From Trichopria drosophilae (lineage: Eukaryota > Arthropoda > Insecta > Hymenoptera > Diapriidae), in NCBI GenBank assembly GCA_030407085.1, contig CM059586.1:32103501-32167500 (forward strand): a stretch of 64,000 nucleotides of DNA, given 5' to 3'. Of this stretch, positions 18,459 to 32,463 are shown piece by piece. The position numbers and the translations under genes were made by a program. The notes below the pieces were generated by a model. The model worked only from the letters and a program-made list of their open reading frames with translations. It did no database searches and was not told the origin of the DNA. Positions within the stretch are counted from its first letter, which is position 1. Each line of letters begins with the position of its first letter.

Positions 18459-20895
18459 CTACGTTAAATCTATATTCTTCTTATTTTTTATTATTATTCT
18501 TATTTTTATAACAGACTATTATAATACCAAAACTATAAATTTTATTTCTCAATGGTCGATACTAAAAAAAATTGGTTTTTAATGTATTATAATAGGTAAT
18601 TTAATTTAGAATGTTGTTGTTTTGGTAAACATTTTTGTTGATATTAGTCTAAAAACTATTGTACTATGATTTTAATTCATTTTCCTTAAAGACCATATTT
18701 TCTTATTAGATTTCTTAGTAAGATAAAGAAGTGGGTAATACACAAACAAGAAGATACTAAGCATTTTCGATTAAATTTCGTAAATTTGTCGGTAGTTCAC
18801 TTTATTCATTTAGAAAATGAACATCTGGATGGTAAAATAGATGTTATGAAAAGTTCTGATGGAAGACATACTTGTTACTCTTTTGTATAATGTTACAAAT
18901 GATTAAATGTAATATGAAAACAAGCAAAATAATGAATTCAGATGAATTATATTGACGTAATTTAAACAATCACAATGTTATTGTAGGACAGACCTACAGA
19001 TATAGTATATTATTAATTTAATTAACAACATATAATATTATATAATTAAACTTTTTCTGTATTAAAATTTCAAATTTATAATAATATTGAAGAAAAACAG
19101 TTATAACTATTATTTGCGGTTTACGTAAAAAAACAAAAAGTGGTCTTGCTTGATAAGATTTACATAATTTTATTATTAAATCATAAGAGAGCATTGAAAA
19201 ATTTGATAATTTTGGTATGAATTAATTTAATTCTTATAAATTCATTCATTAAATTGAAACTGTACCATGTTCATGTAAAAATTTGATTACATTTGTATGA
19301 TTATAATAAAATCTTAATTTTTGAAAAATCTACAGAAATAATTACATATAACTTTTAATTGAGATAACTTTTCGTACACTTACATATCTGTAACAATTGA
19401 CATATTTAGGAAATGTTAATTTTTATGGTTAATTACATAAAATTACAATTAATTATTTTTTATCCAATGTAGAAATTATTTTTACGGTTTGTTCTTCTTT
19501 ACCAGCATGAATATTGTTTTATCTCATGTTGATAATGCAGATTTGTATACGGTAGGTATCTGAGCTATTGTACTGTATGTACGATAAAGGCGCTGCTAAA
19601 CTACGTCAAAAATCAAATATAAACCGACTATCTATACAAATCAGTATGAATCGTATTCTCATCTCGTTAATAATAAACGTTTATATTTTTATGACTACAG
19701 TTATTACAAATGAATTAACATTAACATTTGTTTAAATGATCGGATAATCATTTATATATTTGGCTGCACATTTATTCCAATGATATGAATAAACGATTAA
19801 CATGTTTAATAGTCTTTCGGAGTAGTTTTTTAATAGTAATTTATTTTAATTTTGCTCTTTATTATAAACAAATCTTCGAAAATCGGCCGACAGATGTCGC
19901 ACTTTTAATTATTCCGCGCAATAAGTCCTTCTTTACCATCAGAAGTGGTTTAAATTCATGCTTAGTTGTGTACCGTCTGTAGATAAAGTAATGATATCAG
20001 TTACTAAATATATTTTGAAACAGCATATTAAATGTGGAATTTGTTTGGCAGTTAGAATGTCATATTCAATGAATTTATAATTAAAGCTACAAGTGCAAAT
20101 ATAAGTATATATCTGAGGTCTCATTAATATTTTAAGCGGGTTCGAAAGTCATCAATCGATAAGGAAGTAATCTATGTTGAAAAGTCTAAAAAATTATTGA
20201 AGCTAATTTTAAAAATTCAGACTCCGAAACTGCTAATTGTTACCACTATACACGATATCTTAAATTCTCAATAAAGTTCGTTGGTATTTTTTAAAAGAAC
20301 TTTTATAGTGGTTGGAATTTTCGTTGCAGATTACGAATATCCTACTTTATCGGTTGAGTACTTTAGAACCCCCTTAAGGGGCTTCGCCGGTTAGGTAGGA
20401 ATTTTCACTAAAATCTATAAAGCAGTAAAAAACAACTCATAAAGAATTCTTACTCATGACTATATAAAATCATAAACTCGAAGGGGTATAATAATGCTGG
20501 CGATTTTAAGTATCTTATTTTGGATCATCTTCTTTTTTTGGTAAAACGATTCACAGTTTTGAGAATTCACTTTCTTTTAAAAGACAGTATCGATGGTCCA
20601 TATTTATAATGAAAGAATGAGTACTATTACGGTATGTAAAGAAGCAAGTCAGACCGCTAATTTTTATTGTTTTTGGGTAGACTTTTTCTTTCTGCTAGTA
20701 ACAATTTCTTTTTAAATTGGTTAATTTAAAAGTTTAATCTATCGCATATTTCGTATGGAATATGATCAAACTTTGCACGTGTTCAAACAATTTTTAAGTA
20801 ACGATTTTTTCAAAAATCTTTCGTATTTTCGGAACCATTACAGAACTTTTGTTATGAATTACTGCAAAGATTGTATTGGGTTTGTAATAAATTAA
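18459..20895. other. Gene-poor AT-rich DNA
   Basis: Only short AT-driven frames occur, with no recognisable domain. A short hairpin 'CCCCCTTAAGGGG' lies near 20371. The segment 20120-20430 is more GC-balanced but has no assignable feature. Confidence 0.4.
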
Positions 20896-20898
20896 TTT

Positions 20899-21160
20899 CT
20901 ATACGGAGAAAATTTTCTTAAAATTACAATTTCAAATGGTAATTTTGAGACAGACTTGCAGAATGTGAACCTTTGCCATTTTTTCTGACAAAAATAACGA
21001 TCAGTTTTTGGAATTTTTACTATTCAGACAGTAAAAGTTACAATAAAACCTACTAATTTTTACTAGGAAAAAATGGCAATTTTTCCATTCTAAAATTCTG
21101 TCCCAAAATTACCATCTGAGATAGTAAAATTTCCAAGAAAATTTTTCTCCATGTAGTAAT
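20899..21160. mobile_element. ~260-bp MITE
   Basis: Inverted ends of ~55 bp run from 'ATACGGAGAAAATTTTCTTA' to 'TGGTAATTTTGAGACAG' on the left. On the right the complement spans 'CTGTCCCAAAATTACCAT' to 'TTTTTCTCCATGTAG'. The middle also has 'TGCCATTTTTT' against 'AAAAAATGGCA'. No coding capacity. The target duplication is unclear. Confidence 0.7.
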
Positions 21161-22755
21161 TTTGTAGGAAAACTATTTTGGTAAAACCAATTTTGGGAAT
21201 GGGTTTTAACTTAATCAATTGTATGTGTGGGCCCTGTACAATAATATTGTATATAATAATCCCTAGATGCGTTTTTGGAATTCAAAATTCCGTAAAAATA
21301 AGAAACAAAAAACGAGTTTAATAACCTAATTTTAAATGTAATGAAACTTCATACTAATATCTTTGTTGATAAAAACAAACCTCGGCGCCACGTTCCGCGT
21401 CAGGAGATAGAGTAAATATGAAAATATAAGCGATGTACTACAGCTCTTTAAAAATTATAAGCGATGTTTGCGTAAATCGTAATATGTTTACGGTGATTAC
21501 CAACCGATTGTAGAGATTATGAAGCTTGCAATGAGTAACAAGTTCATGGTGGCAGTAATAAAGTACATGTAAACCTGTTTGACTTGGAGCAACTTACACT
21601 TATTGAAAAAATTTTCTTATCATTTCTCTATATAAAAAAGTAATATAACAAAAATCCGATTCAATATTTTTTTAATCGTGCATTAAAATAAAATGTTACA
21701 ATATTTTCGCAGATATTAGTTTCCAGGTTGAAATTATTTAGATTGTTAATTATATAACAACCCGGATATTAGAAGGGGATTGACACAATTAACGATACTC
21801 TAGAATATTAATATTTGCGATCTTACATATATATATATATAAAAAAACCAAATTTTTTCTGAAAATACTAACCACTTTCAGTTATAATTGTCTTTATTAT
21901 GTAAATGAAATCATTCTAATTCTTAGTCGATTCCACATTTAATTAAACTAAGATTTATCCTGTTGCAAAGGGATGAAAATCATGTCAGTTATACAAATTA
22001 ACTGAAGTTATTAAAAATATATTGATCCATTTTAACAAATCAGTTGTAAACTTTATTTTTTTAACTATTAGATCAATATAGTTGTCGGTGTTCTAATGGC
22101 GTATATATAATGGGTGGCAAGTATTTAAACATTGCTCGTTCGCTTATGCAATATGTAATATGTACATGAATTTGAAAAATGGAAGGAAAAAATGTTTACG
22201 TTCAATACCACGATGACGTATTCTAATATCAAGAAAACTTAAATGCTCTTTTAGAGAAAAAAGTGAGGTGTCTGTAAAGCAGACTGTTCTACTACTGCAT
22301 TAAGTATCTTCAATATTGATACACTTTAACCCCGATAAATGTTTCGCGTAATTAAATAAAAAAAGATAGGATCTATGATGGTTTCAGAAAGACGATACAA
22401 ATATGTATTTCCACAAAGTATACTAACCAAAATATAATATATAATCACTTAAACAGACAATGTTGCATTAAATATGGCGATCTCATGGACATTAAAAATG
22501 AAATTTACTGTTCTGGTTTCATTCCAATGTGCCAGTCTTACATTGTCTTATACATTTCTGCTTATCTGAAAACACGCGACTGTCTTCACTATTTTTTATG
22601 GAATGAGATTAGAAGCAATTTCTTTGATAAATAAACCCCTCTTCGTGGGGGGGCCCAATCATAGTACGAATGAATTGTAAGGGAATGCTATTCTTACATT
22701 GCACAAAAATGATAAATTAAAAACTTAAATACCTTTGGAATTTATAACTGTTGAT
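21161..22755. other. Intergenic DNA, no gene seen
   Basis: AT-rich. A short (TA)n run lies near 21825-21842 and a C/G-rich island 'CTTCGTGGGGGGGCCC' near 22642. No supported gene. Confidence 0.4.
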
Positions 22756-22759
22756 GTAG

Positions 22760-24060
22760 ACGAATATTATAGCAGGAATTTTTTCTACACCCAGTAGAGG
22801 TATGGCAAAGGAGACATAATGTACCTTCATGTCTGGAAGCCCAAAGTACATCTATGGGACCGAAAAATATGCAAATCCATTACACGTCCTTTGGCAGTCC
22901 ATTTTACGACAATAGGTAAGCTCTGGTATCTATAGAACAAAAGTGGACGTAAAATTGACGTCCAACGATCGTGCAGAAAGGGATTCATTATGGTCGTTCA
23001 TACGAGGACATCCAGTAGACGCTCATTTTCGGTCTATGGATGAATGGATCTGTACCAAACCTCTTATATACGTCTATTGACCTGCTATTTGTGATTGGAC
23101 GCACATTGTGGTTCCGGAATACAAACTTTGGGCGTGATCCGTGCGTACTGAAACTGATACTGATATGTACGTTCATTGGACGATACTAAATTTAAACGTT
23201 ATTGGGCTCTGACATTTGGTGGTGGCTCTTTTTCAAAGCACTGAAAGCTTGCATTTGGAGAAAGGTGATTGGGCCATCGGCCAATATGACGGTTAAAAGC
23301 TTGCAAATTTGTTGATAACAGCGCCAAATGTCAGATTCCAATATGGATGAAATATGGAATTTAAACAGATTAAAGGTGAACCCATTGGACGAATATTGAA
23401 CGTTCAAAAAAAAGAGGTACACTGAAAATAATGTAATGTTCTATTTATGATTAGTATTATATTGACTCTAATACTTAAGCACTGCGTGAGTAAAAAAGGT
23501 AGCTGTATCTTTATTTTGGACTTGTCGCAAGGAAAAATTGGAGAAACGACATGCCTTCGTAACCTTTTGGAAGAAGCAAACTTCACTGTTGATTTCATAC
23601 CGCAGTGTATCGAAGTTTGGGCTGTAGTTTTTCAAAATGTACACGCCCACGTTCAAATGGAGAACTAAATTTTGTTTCAGTATGCGAAGTTCTCGGTGTC
23701 TATGATGACATTGGATATCCAGTGGCCGTACAGTGATCATTCTTTAGGGCTCCAGGATAATGAGACGTACACTGTCTATCCAAAAAGAACGTACATTGCG
23801 CATACATTGGACAACCAGAAAAAACGTACTATTGACACATATTGGTAATATTTCTTGTATATGTGCATGCACTGGATGTCCAAATAGGTCCGTACGATGA
23901 ACATCCACTTTACGATAATTAAAACGGTCTAATTTAACGTCGAAAAATGAATCTGCTTTAGTCCATTTTTTACCATGGATGAAGAGACGTAAAATGGGCG
24001 AAAACTGGTCGTCCATTAGACGTCCCGTGCTGATTGGTATTTTATCACGTTGTCATAGCG
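22760..24060. repeat. Degenerate GGACGT/CATTGGACG repeat region
   Basis: Words such as 'CATTGGACG', 'GACATCCAGT', 'GACGTCCA' and 'GGACGTAAAAT' recur on both strands through this more GC-balanced stretch. Examples are near 22950, 23008, 23175, 23388, 23715, 23808, 23870 and 24010. The part at 23190-23430 appears as a separate insert, with an inner palindrome 'TTGGGCCATCGGCCAA' and outer 'TCTGACATTTGG' against 'CCAAATGTCAGA'. Overlapping frames of 60-90 codons on both strands are not convincing. Confidence 0.45.
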
Positions 24061-24217
24061 AATATTTCTTGGGAAAAGTTTCCATCCACTCAGCCTCACA
24101 AAGGTCTTTAAGAGTTTCATCGATCAGCTCACATCTGGTTCTTTTTTTGGTTCGTAAAGTCGTAATTTTATATAAACTATAAAAAAACAGTATTCGATAC
24201 TCGGGTGTAAACATTCG

Positions 24218-24269
24218 ACTTTACGCACCGGTCCTATCTAATGGCATGTTAAAATGCTGTGCGTAAAGT
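24218..24269. repeat. Hairpin of the GCGTAAAGT type
   Basis: 'ACTTTACGCAC' (24218-24228) faces 'GTGCGTAAAGT' (24259-24269). The same word is arrayed at 43915-44130, so both are probably parts of one MITE family. Confidence 0.55.
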
Positions 24270-24299
24270 TGAACTTTAAAGAGTATCAAAAACTATTAT

Positions 24300-27200
24300 T
24301 ATGTTACTGTAATCTCGTTATATAAATGTTATTAAATCGTTATATAGCTGTTACTCTTTTGTTTGCTGGGTTTTCATTCATTATTCATTTACTCTTATTC
24401 TATTTTATTTTTTAATAGTTTTTACTCTATTGCTTTACCTTCTTTTTCCAAGTAAATTTATTGTCTTGTGATTAGATCCGATATCAATAAACCATGTCTT
24501 ACTTACTACCTACTATCTTTATTATAGTAGTCTGAAAAAAGCATTCTCCAATTTTCTGTTTATTCTACTTATTTTCAAGTGTATAATATATAAAATGATA
24601 TTTTCTTAAGGTAGAATAGATCTAGAATAGCTCCTGGATAAAAATTGATACGATTTTATAAACTGTTACTCATAAGCATGTATTGTATTATCATATCAAG
24701 TTCCATGAGTGTATTCTACGCTTGATTAGGGAGTGTAATTATTAATATTGTACATATTGTAATTGCATCTTTCGTCGGATGATTATTAGTAAATTCAATA
24801 AGGATATCTATATTTAACTAACAATGAATTTATAATTATTCAGCAGTCAGAAGACGTCAACTGAAACACCACTAGTGCAAAAAAGATGCTTTTAGAACCT
24901 AAAAGTGACATTTTCTATTGTTAAATATAAATTATCTTTTTAATTAAAAATTTAGCCAGAAAATTATTCGTAAAAACTGTATCCTTTTCGTGCACGGAAA
25001 GGCTTTTTTGGAAGAATTACTAAAATCATATAGGAAATGAGGATTTTGTCTTTTAGTTTTGTCTTGCTTATTTTTTAAAAAAACCAGACCGAACTTGAGA
25101 TAATTACAAGAAATGAAAGGTGATAAAAAATCTTTCACTATTGTGACAATTAAAAAATGTTTTCTAACAAATGTGCAAATAATCCTTTCAGACGATAAAT
25201 GTCATACAGAAAGTTATTTGCTGTGGTTTGTGCTATATTTTCTTTTTATCATTTTGAGTGTTTTTTAAATTAAGAAGTGAACGAAAATGGATTTAATTGT
25301 TATCTTTTAAGAATCTGGCAATAAACATACTACATAATTAATTATCGTTACGATACATCATAAAATTATTATAGTACCATTTTTATTACATACGTTTTAA
25401 ACAAATAATCTATGAATTAACAAGCTGCCAATTAACTGTTTTAGTAATCTATTTTCTTTAAGATTGTTAAAAAAGTGAGCGGAAGTTTTACTTTACATAA
25501 AAGAAAATGGCATTGATATTTAAACTTGGACAATATCTAAAGTAATTTTTAGAATAATATTCGAACAATTCATTATAAAAAAAGCTACAACCTAGGCAAG
25601 TTTTAATAAGCATTGCGGTCTCTTGACTGTTTGAAATTGAACTCACAAGCTAACCTGCCAAAGTGTGCCAAAGTTTTATGAAATTTGGACATGTTGTAAA
25701 AAATAACAACAAAGAGACAAAATTGAGGCGAAAATAGAAAAATGGTGATATCTTTGAAGATAATTAACGATTTTTGGTAAAAAGGCATCTTTCAATAGAC
25801 TGCCTAGACATCTTGAATGGGAGATGGAAATTAGGGGGTTAATTACCCCAAAAATTATTTTTGGGAGCTATTTCACCTCTTAAATGTGTTTTTCCTCCTC
25901 CAACAAAAAATACGTGTCTCTTAATTTTTATATTTTACAACAGATCCAAATTTCAAATTATTCAGAGTTTTACACTTTTAGATCAATACGGTATACAGTA
26001 GCTTGTCAGTCTTCGACAATGCACCATTTAATGTTCACGTAGTTTAAATTAATTACTGGTCACTAAAGGGCTTTAATTATGTAGTATAGAAACAGAGCTT
26101 CTATTATTATTATATATTCTCATCTATTACTCATATCATATTCTAGAGGGAAAATTTGGGAGAGAATTCACTTCCTTATAACAAGTAGTTTTTTATAACG
26201 TTTATCACTATATATATAATATAAAATATCATTAATTATAATCTACACAATTTATCGAAATAAATTAATATTGTGTTTAAAAGTTATCGGTCATAACGAA
26301 GTTTGTCTGTACATGATATAAGAGTTTAAAAAGTTGCATCACTTACCATAACGTAAAGAAAAGGCAGTGTGATATAAAAAGATAGTAAGAATATATAAAT
26401 GTTACAGAGAAAACATTAGTAATATTATAATGCATTGTAAATACCGAACTTTTCCGGAAGAACTGATTAAAAGAATTAATTTATCAGACGAACATTTTAC
26501 TAGTCCTTTATATTACTGTATCAAGTGTTAAGATATTACCTGGCAAGTGAAAAAGGGTAGAGTTTTATCGAAATCAATTTTTACTGGCTTACTCGTCTTC
26601 TTGATTACAAAAAGTATCTTTCAATCCTGAATTCATATGTATTTCTATCACCTGTTGGATTGTATCTAATGAAATTAATTACCAGATGCAGGCCGAAGTA
26701 GTTTTTTAATTTTAAAAAGTTACACTTTTACAATATTTTAGAATTAATTGAATGCTTCGAAGGATAAAAGGTTATTTCAATTGCATGAAATCGGAAAGGC
26801 GAAATAATTATGTATTGCTATTAATAATATGTAATCAATCTTAATCCACATATTAAAAGACCAGGAAACCCACCATCTTCTGTACTTTGTTGCGCGCTCT
26901 CGATTTATTCTGGATAAAGGGATTAAATTAGATTGATTTTAAAGTGCATTAGATTTAATTAACTTATTTATGCGAATTATTTTTTCGGTTACGTGATGTG
27001 TATCTAGAACAATAGGTTTAAAGACATTATGCCCAATATAATATACAATTTATTATTTTAATTTCTATCTCTTTATCGCAATTACTCTCATTACATATCT
27101 TATAGGTATCAATTAGTGATTAATTAGCGTTTAACCAATACATTATATACTTCGTCTGCTGTAATGAAAATGTGCTGAAGTAAGTGCCTTTAATCTTTAA

Positions 27201-28960
27201 GGGTTTATTTTAAATCTTTATTTGTATCTTTATACAAATGTCTTTTGATTTCTCTAAAAATCGAAACACAAATTTAACACGGATACGTTAAAAGAAACGG
27301 AAACAATATTCAAAGGTATTTTACTGTAGACATAAAATATATTTCTTGAGTCTACATAAAGACCATATGTCATTAAATTCATTTAATGCTTTTAATAAAC
27401 TGAATTATAATAACTAAAACCTAAATAAATGTATAGAACTTAATATTTATTAATAATAAATAGAACATTGAATTATATTTAATGAAAAATAAAATAATAG
27501 AAACATTAAATAAGTGTCTCATTTAGACGGTAGCTAGTTCGTAAACAATCTTCGATACCAACGCGTTTTATTTAAATACATTCTGAGAATTTTCCGAAAT
27601 TTTCCAAGTGGCCACCTGTGGATTGGCTAGAGTTGCTCGAATAAGTAAATATTGACACACACGAACGGTACCTACGTAAGAATACGATTAAAAATTACAC
27701 CTTGAAATCCCACAGGGAAAAATATGTTAAATATACATTAAAGGCGAGTTTTCAACAATTCCATTTCATTATTCAATTTCCTTTGTTACCAGTTATTCGC
27801 AGTTAAATGTATAATTTATTAAATGGCATTTTCATTGTTGATAGCCTGAAACATAACTAGAATTAAGAATAAACATAGCCAAACTATTATAAAATTATAC
27901 ATTTTTTCGAATTACAATTAACTAGCCCAAAAAAGTTTTTTTTCTATTCAGTTTCATTAACGATTCAACATATTACGCTAAAAATGTTTATTAGAAAATT
28001 GATCCCTTTAATATTTTGTACAAGTATCGCTTTATGGAGAAAACTTCTTTATTTATCAAAATATCCTGGCCCAAATAATACAGTATTATCAGTTTTTCAA
28101 GGAAATTATATTCAGTGTATATTATTTAACTTAACTTTAAAAAACGAATTCCTTCCACGATTTATCACCACTAACCCCGAAAATCCCCTGTAGTAAGAGA
28201 TCTCAGCTCTTCTGTGTATGTACATTTAAAGACACTGATTTATGAAAATTGCAAACAAATGTGGTTTATATAACTTTAAGTGTTCGGCTGTAAATTTTAG
28301 AAAGTTCAATAACAAAAAGTATAACAGCCGGACGAATAAACCTCCTGTTAACCCTAAATTGAAAATACTTTTACTATTTTTTGTAAAAAAAAGTCTCTCA
28401 GTATAGAAGGTAGCACATTTCATAAAAAAGTTATGTGGCAATGTATGGTTTATGCAGATTGAATTAGAATAGTTTTTGTATAGTTGTAACGATCTAGAAA
28501 AAAAATTTAGAAAGTTTAGCTGAAACAAATTAAATTTGTGAGGTCTTAAGTAAAAAAGAGTAAGAAAACTGACGTCTTTGAGCGCGTTGCAAAAGTTTCA
28601 AAAATTGTTTTGAATTAAAACCGTAGCCAGCAAAAAATGTCAATATATCTGTGTTTTTCGGTGCAGATCTTAATCATTACTATATTTAAATAACTTTCTT
28701 AGTTAAAAAATGCATAGTATTTCAAAAGAAATTAACAATAAACTTTCACATCCGAGTAATTAAATAGAAAATTATGTTAATGGTATCAAATTTAAAAGTA
28801 AGATTCGGTTTAAGCATATTTTTAAGGTTTCTTCTTGATCACTTCGTTGATACGGTTAATTCTTCAAAAAAATATTTTAATTTTGTTATTTGGTCTACTA
28901 AAGAGGGTTTGCATCAATTTTAATTTCCAAAAATTAACCATTGCAGATTGAATAATAGCA
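24300..28960. other. Gene-poor AT-rich DNA
   Basis: No frame here has a recognisable domain, and the longest are AT-driven. A more GC-balanced patch at about 27530-27700 contains CACCTG and 'GTGGCCACCTGTGG'. It could be a conserved non-coding element, but that is only an impression from composition. Confidence 0.4.
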
Positions 28961-29065
28961 GATTGTGAAACTAGGTAGCAAATTAGGTGTTTGCCGACGA
29001 GTGCGAGTAAAAAATTCCTGAGCTTTTCGCTCAGTTTTTCGTTTTTAGCCGCCATTTTGGATACT
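28960..29065. repeat. Diverged copy of the 'GTGCAACTAGGGAGC' repeat
   Basis: 'AACTAGGTAGCAAATTAGG' is followed by 'GTTTGCCGACGAGTGCGAG' and then 'TTTTCGCTCAG'. This matches the order of parts at 52680-52735 ('AACTAGGGAGCAAAATAGG', 'GTTTAACGACGGGGGCGAG', 'CGAGCGAAGCGAG'). Confidence 0.5.
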
Positions 29066-31430
29066 TTCACCTTTATTTATAAAATTTGAATATGCACGTA
29101 TGAAAGTTCCAGTCTCGAGGACACGATTTCTGTACTTTAAACAAGAATTGTAAAATTATTTCACTGTGAAAAAAACATATAAAGAAAAAAACAATTTAAA
29201 CAAAGCATGTTTTCGTTTTAAATAATCGTAAGTAGTTTTTCACTGTAAAATTCTTTGAGAAATCTAAAAAAAGATTCTGAAAGTTCAGTTAATTTTACGT
29301 CGAATATATCTGCTTAGAAATTTTTTAGAGCCTTATTTTACACAAAATATAACCGTTGAAAACTAAATGGAAAAAATCTCCATTAGGGATTTAATGGATT
29401 AATATAGATGATAATGCAGCGTTTAATATTTCTGAACAATGGGATATTTTTAAGAACTTTCCACATCCGCGCCCTCGTGTGCTATACTCAAACAAAATTT
29501 GTTTAAATCAAACAAATTATTATATTGCTTTAGTGTTAAACAATTATTTCTTTTATTTAGACAAATTATTTGGTTAATAAACTATTTATTGAAACAAAAA
29601 AAATACGTAGTATAATTCTTAAACTTAAAAATATTTAAGACATTTAATACAATTAATTCTTGTATTACAAAGTTACTTCTTGATTTAAATAAAATGTTTT
29701 CTTGAATTTGAAAACATATCTTGTAATAAGATATCCAGATGTTATTGAATAATAAAAAGGGGCATTGAATGCACATCTGTTTGAAAACTTAGAAAAGCAT
29801 ATTTTTTTATGGATGTGAAATATGTGATCATTGATAATATAATTAATTTATTAATACTAGTTTTAGTAAGGTTTAGTAGTGTCTTGTTTTTTAAATAAAA
29901 TTCTATTCTTTTCCTTTTTAGGGGAAGTTTAATTCTTATACGAATAAACAAATTATTCAATTAAGCGAGATTGTATTAACAATTGGTTACATGGCAAAAG
30001 ATCATGCACAAAAAAATGACCGAATGTTCGAATGTTGAAAAAATTATTGTAAATTCTCATATTCTCTAAATCCAAACTATTGGTCACAAAAATACATAAA
30101 CTATAAAAACAATACTTTATTGATATAAAAACATACGATAAAAAGATCGAGAAAGGAGACACAGCAACAAAAGAACATAAAACAATAATTTAAATAAAAA
30201 TAACCTAACCTAAACTACCCGTACATATATAATTAGCAATGGGTAGAGGAATACCAAATAGTTATTTTAACAATTTGCGATAGGAATAGCAATTGAAATT
30301 ATAAAAAATGTAATGATACCGAAGCAAGAGTAAAAAAGATCAAGAAACAAATATCAGAGATTATTCATATTATAATTATATTTGTGTTATATTATGAAAT
30401 AATTCCACATGATACTCTGCGACTTATTAATACATTTTTTAAAACAAAAATTGCTATATTATGATTTTTTTTTTATTTAATATGAAATAGTAAAAATAAT
30501 AATAGGAGTAAAAAGAGTTATTAATAAAGTTGCCATATTCATCTAATTTCAAATTAGTCCTTGTATTTTTTAATACCATATTACTAAAATAAATCATTTT
30601 TTTTTTACTTTTTATTAGTAAAAATTATTAAGAATTTAATTAGTAGCCGGTTTTTCAATTCTTTATTAGTAATTTTTTACTAATTCAAATGTATAGAGTA
30701 AAATGTTGTCTGCATCTAAATTTTGTTCTTGATACTTATCATCTAAACTTTTAAATGATGTAAATTCAAATAAATATCTACGTATATGAACTATACAAAT
30801 ATTTTCTTAAAAGATGGATTTACAAAAAAGAAGAAACATTATTTTCACATAATATATTCTCATATAGTACGATCTAAACCTGATTTAGTCAAAAACTAGT
30901 ATTTGAGAAACGAAAAGTGGGTTACTGATTCAATTATTAATAATCTTTACTAATAAATAAAGAAAAACAACTAATTTATTACTAATTATAACAATTACTA
31001 AACTAAAATATTCAATTCTTCGTTCAGATTAGTAGAAATTGATTAATAAATTAGAAGTTTTTTCTATTTTCTAGTAAAATACTGACTAATTGACAGCGAC
31101 CTACTTTTCATTTTAGATTAGTGTTTTTCAGCTAATTCAAATTTAGAGAGTACATTTACTATCTAATCACATCGGATGCTTTATTATACTGTAGGTTATA
31201 TCCACTTATGCAGAAGAAAAAAAAATGACTTACGATTATTTAAATAAATATTTACTTGAATACAAACAAATTTGTTTCAGCGTATAAAACGTTATTAATG
31301 AAAAATAGGTGCTCCAAAAAGTGATACTTTGAAAAGTAAAATACAAGAAAGAGAAAAGAGGTCAATGAAGTGAATCGGTCTAAAGTCAGGCTTTCTATAA
31401 TAAATAAAGAATAAAAAGGTCATAGGAAAA
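29066..31430. other. Very AT-rich DNA with TTAGTAA-type repeats
   Basis: No gene seen. From 30580 to 31170, words such as 'ACTAATTCAAAT' and 'TTAGTAATTTTTTACTAATT' recur in both orientations, suggesting degraded foldback elements. 'CTAATTCAAATTTAGAGAGT' near 31131 resembles 'CTAATTCAAATGTATAGAGT' near 30680. Confidence 0.45.
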
Positions 31431-31680
31431 GGAGGTGTGGCTTGCAGCAAAGGGCGCGCAGGCGATCCGCCTTTGCTAAGCGGTTCCGCCTGAAGTAACG
31501 GAACCACCCTCATCGTCGCTATGGTGAACATCCATGATCCCACCCTCATACCGTCCGAAACCGGAAACGCCCTAGGAACAAGTGCATCTTTAAAAAATCG
31601 CGACTGCTTCTGTTACCATCTATTGCGCAACTTCTCGCAATCAAATTGGCATAATTATATGCTACACGTGGCGTGATTTC
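31431..31680 (+). promoter_or_regulatory. Upstream regulatory region of the C/EBP gene
   Basis: Composition changes abruptly to GC-balanced here. It contains a perfect C/EBP palindrome, ATTGCGCAAC, at 31622-31631 (consensus RTTGCGYAAY), a nearby half-site 'TCGCAAT', and an E-box CACGTG at 31665-31670. The sites lie about 1 kb upstream of the C/EBP start codon. Function is inferred from motif matches only. Confidence 0.5.
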
Positions 31681-31974
31681 TATCCTTATTCTTGTTTATA
31701 AACGTTCGGCAACATTTTACGAATGCACTTGCAGTTCATGAACGAGAAGATGGGTGTTCTCGAGTGACGCGTTGGCACGGCCTTGCCAAAGGAAATTTGC
31801 CAGTGATCTAAGTTTGCATATATTAAAATGCATTCCTTATGAGGCGTGACCCCATAGTGTCCACGGGAATCTGGGTCTTTAGAAATTTGGAAAATGTCAT
31901 TAAGCGGTTGTGATCGATCGTGCATCGGAGCGATACCTGGCAGCTATTTCGGATTTCGTTGGTGCATAGGATTC

Positions 31975-31982
31975 TATAAATA
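31975..31982 (+). promoter_or_regulatory. Candidate TATA box of the C/EBP gene
   Basis: TATAAATA sits at the start of a GC-rich leader-like stretch on the coding strand. A start would be expected near 32005. Alternatives are an initiator-like TCAGTC with A at 32246 and a TATATAG at 32596 very close to the start codon. The sequence alone does not decide. Confidence 0.35.
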
Positions 31983-32173
31983 GGATCGGAAAGGAGCGTA
32001 AAGTTTTCCCGCCGTTCGTCAAGAACTACTCTTTCATTTTCGGAAGCTTTGGAAGTAGTGCGCGTGAGAACAGCTACGACGACGATGATGACGAGGAGGC
32101 GGCAGAGGAGTAGGAGCGAAATCAAAAGTAAAAGGCATCGACTAAGAGGGGGATCCCGGCGACGCTAAAGCAC

Positions 32174-32359
32174 ATGCGCGATAGATCGTACTGTCGAGTT
32201 TACGTATATCGCAATGAAAGCTTGCGACCTGCCACGGAGGTACTCAGTCGCGCACCAACAGTCGTTGTGCGTCGTGCGTTGTTTATTTTCGGCGGGCTAG
32301 AAACGTTTCGATCACGTTCCGAGTTCGCCAACAAACGGACAGTGATCCTAGTGATTTAA
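32174..32359 (+). other. 61-codon upstream ORF in the C/EBP leader
   Basis: An ATG-initiated frame opening MRDRSYCRVY and ending at TAA 32357-32359. If transcription starts near 32005 it would be translated before the main frame. Another upstream ORF at 32085-32168 is only 27 codons and very arginine-rich (MMTRRRQRSRSEIKSK). No homology is recognised for either. Confidence 0.3.
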
Positions 32360-32463
32360 GGACTGTCCAGTCAGTAGTTCTCTTCCTTGGAATCTAATTA
32401 TCCTACAGGTTGAAAGGTGGATTTCGAGTGGTTCCGCGTGTGATAAAAAAAAGTGACTTGTCG

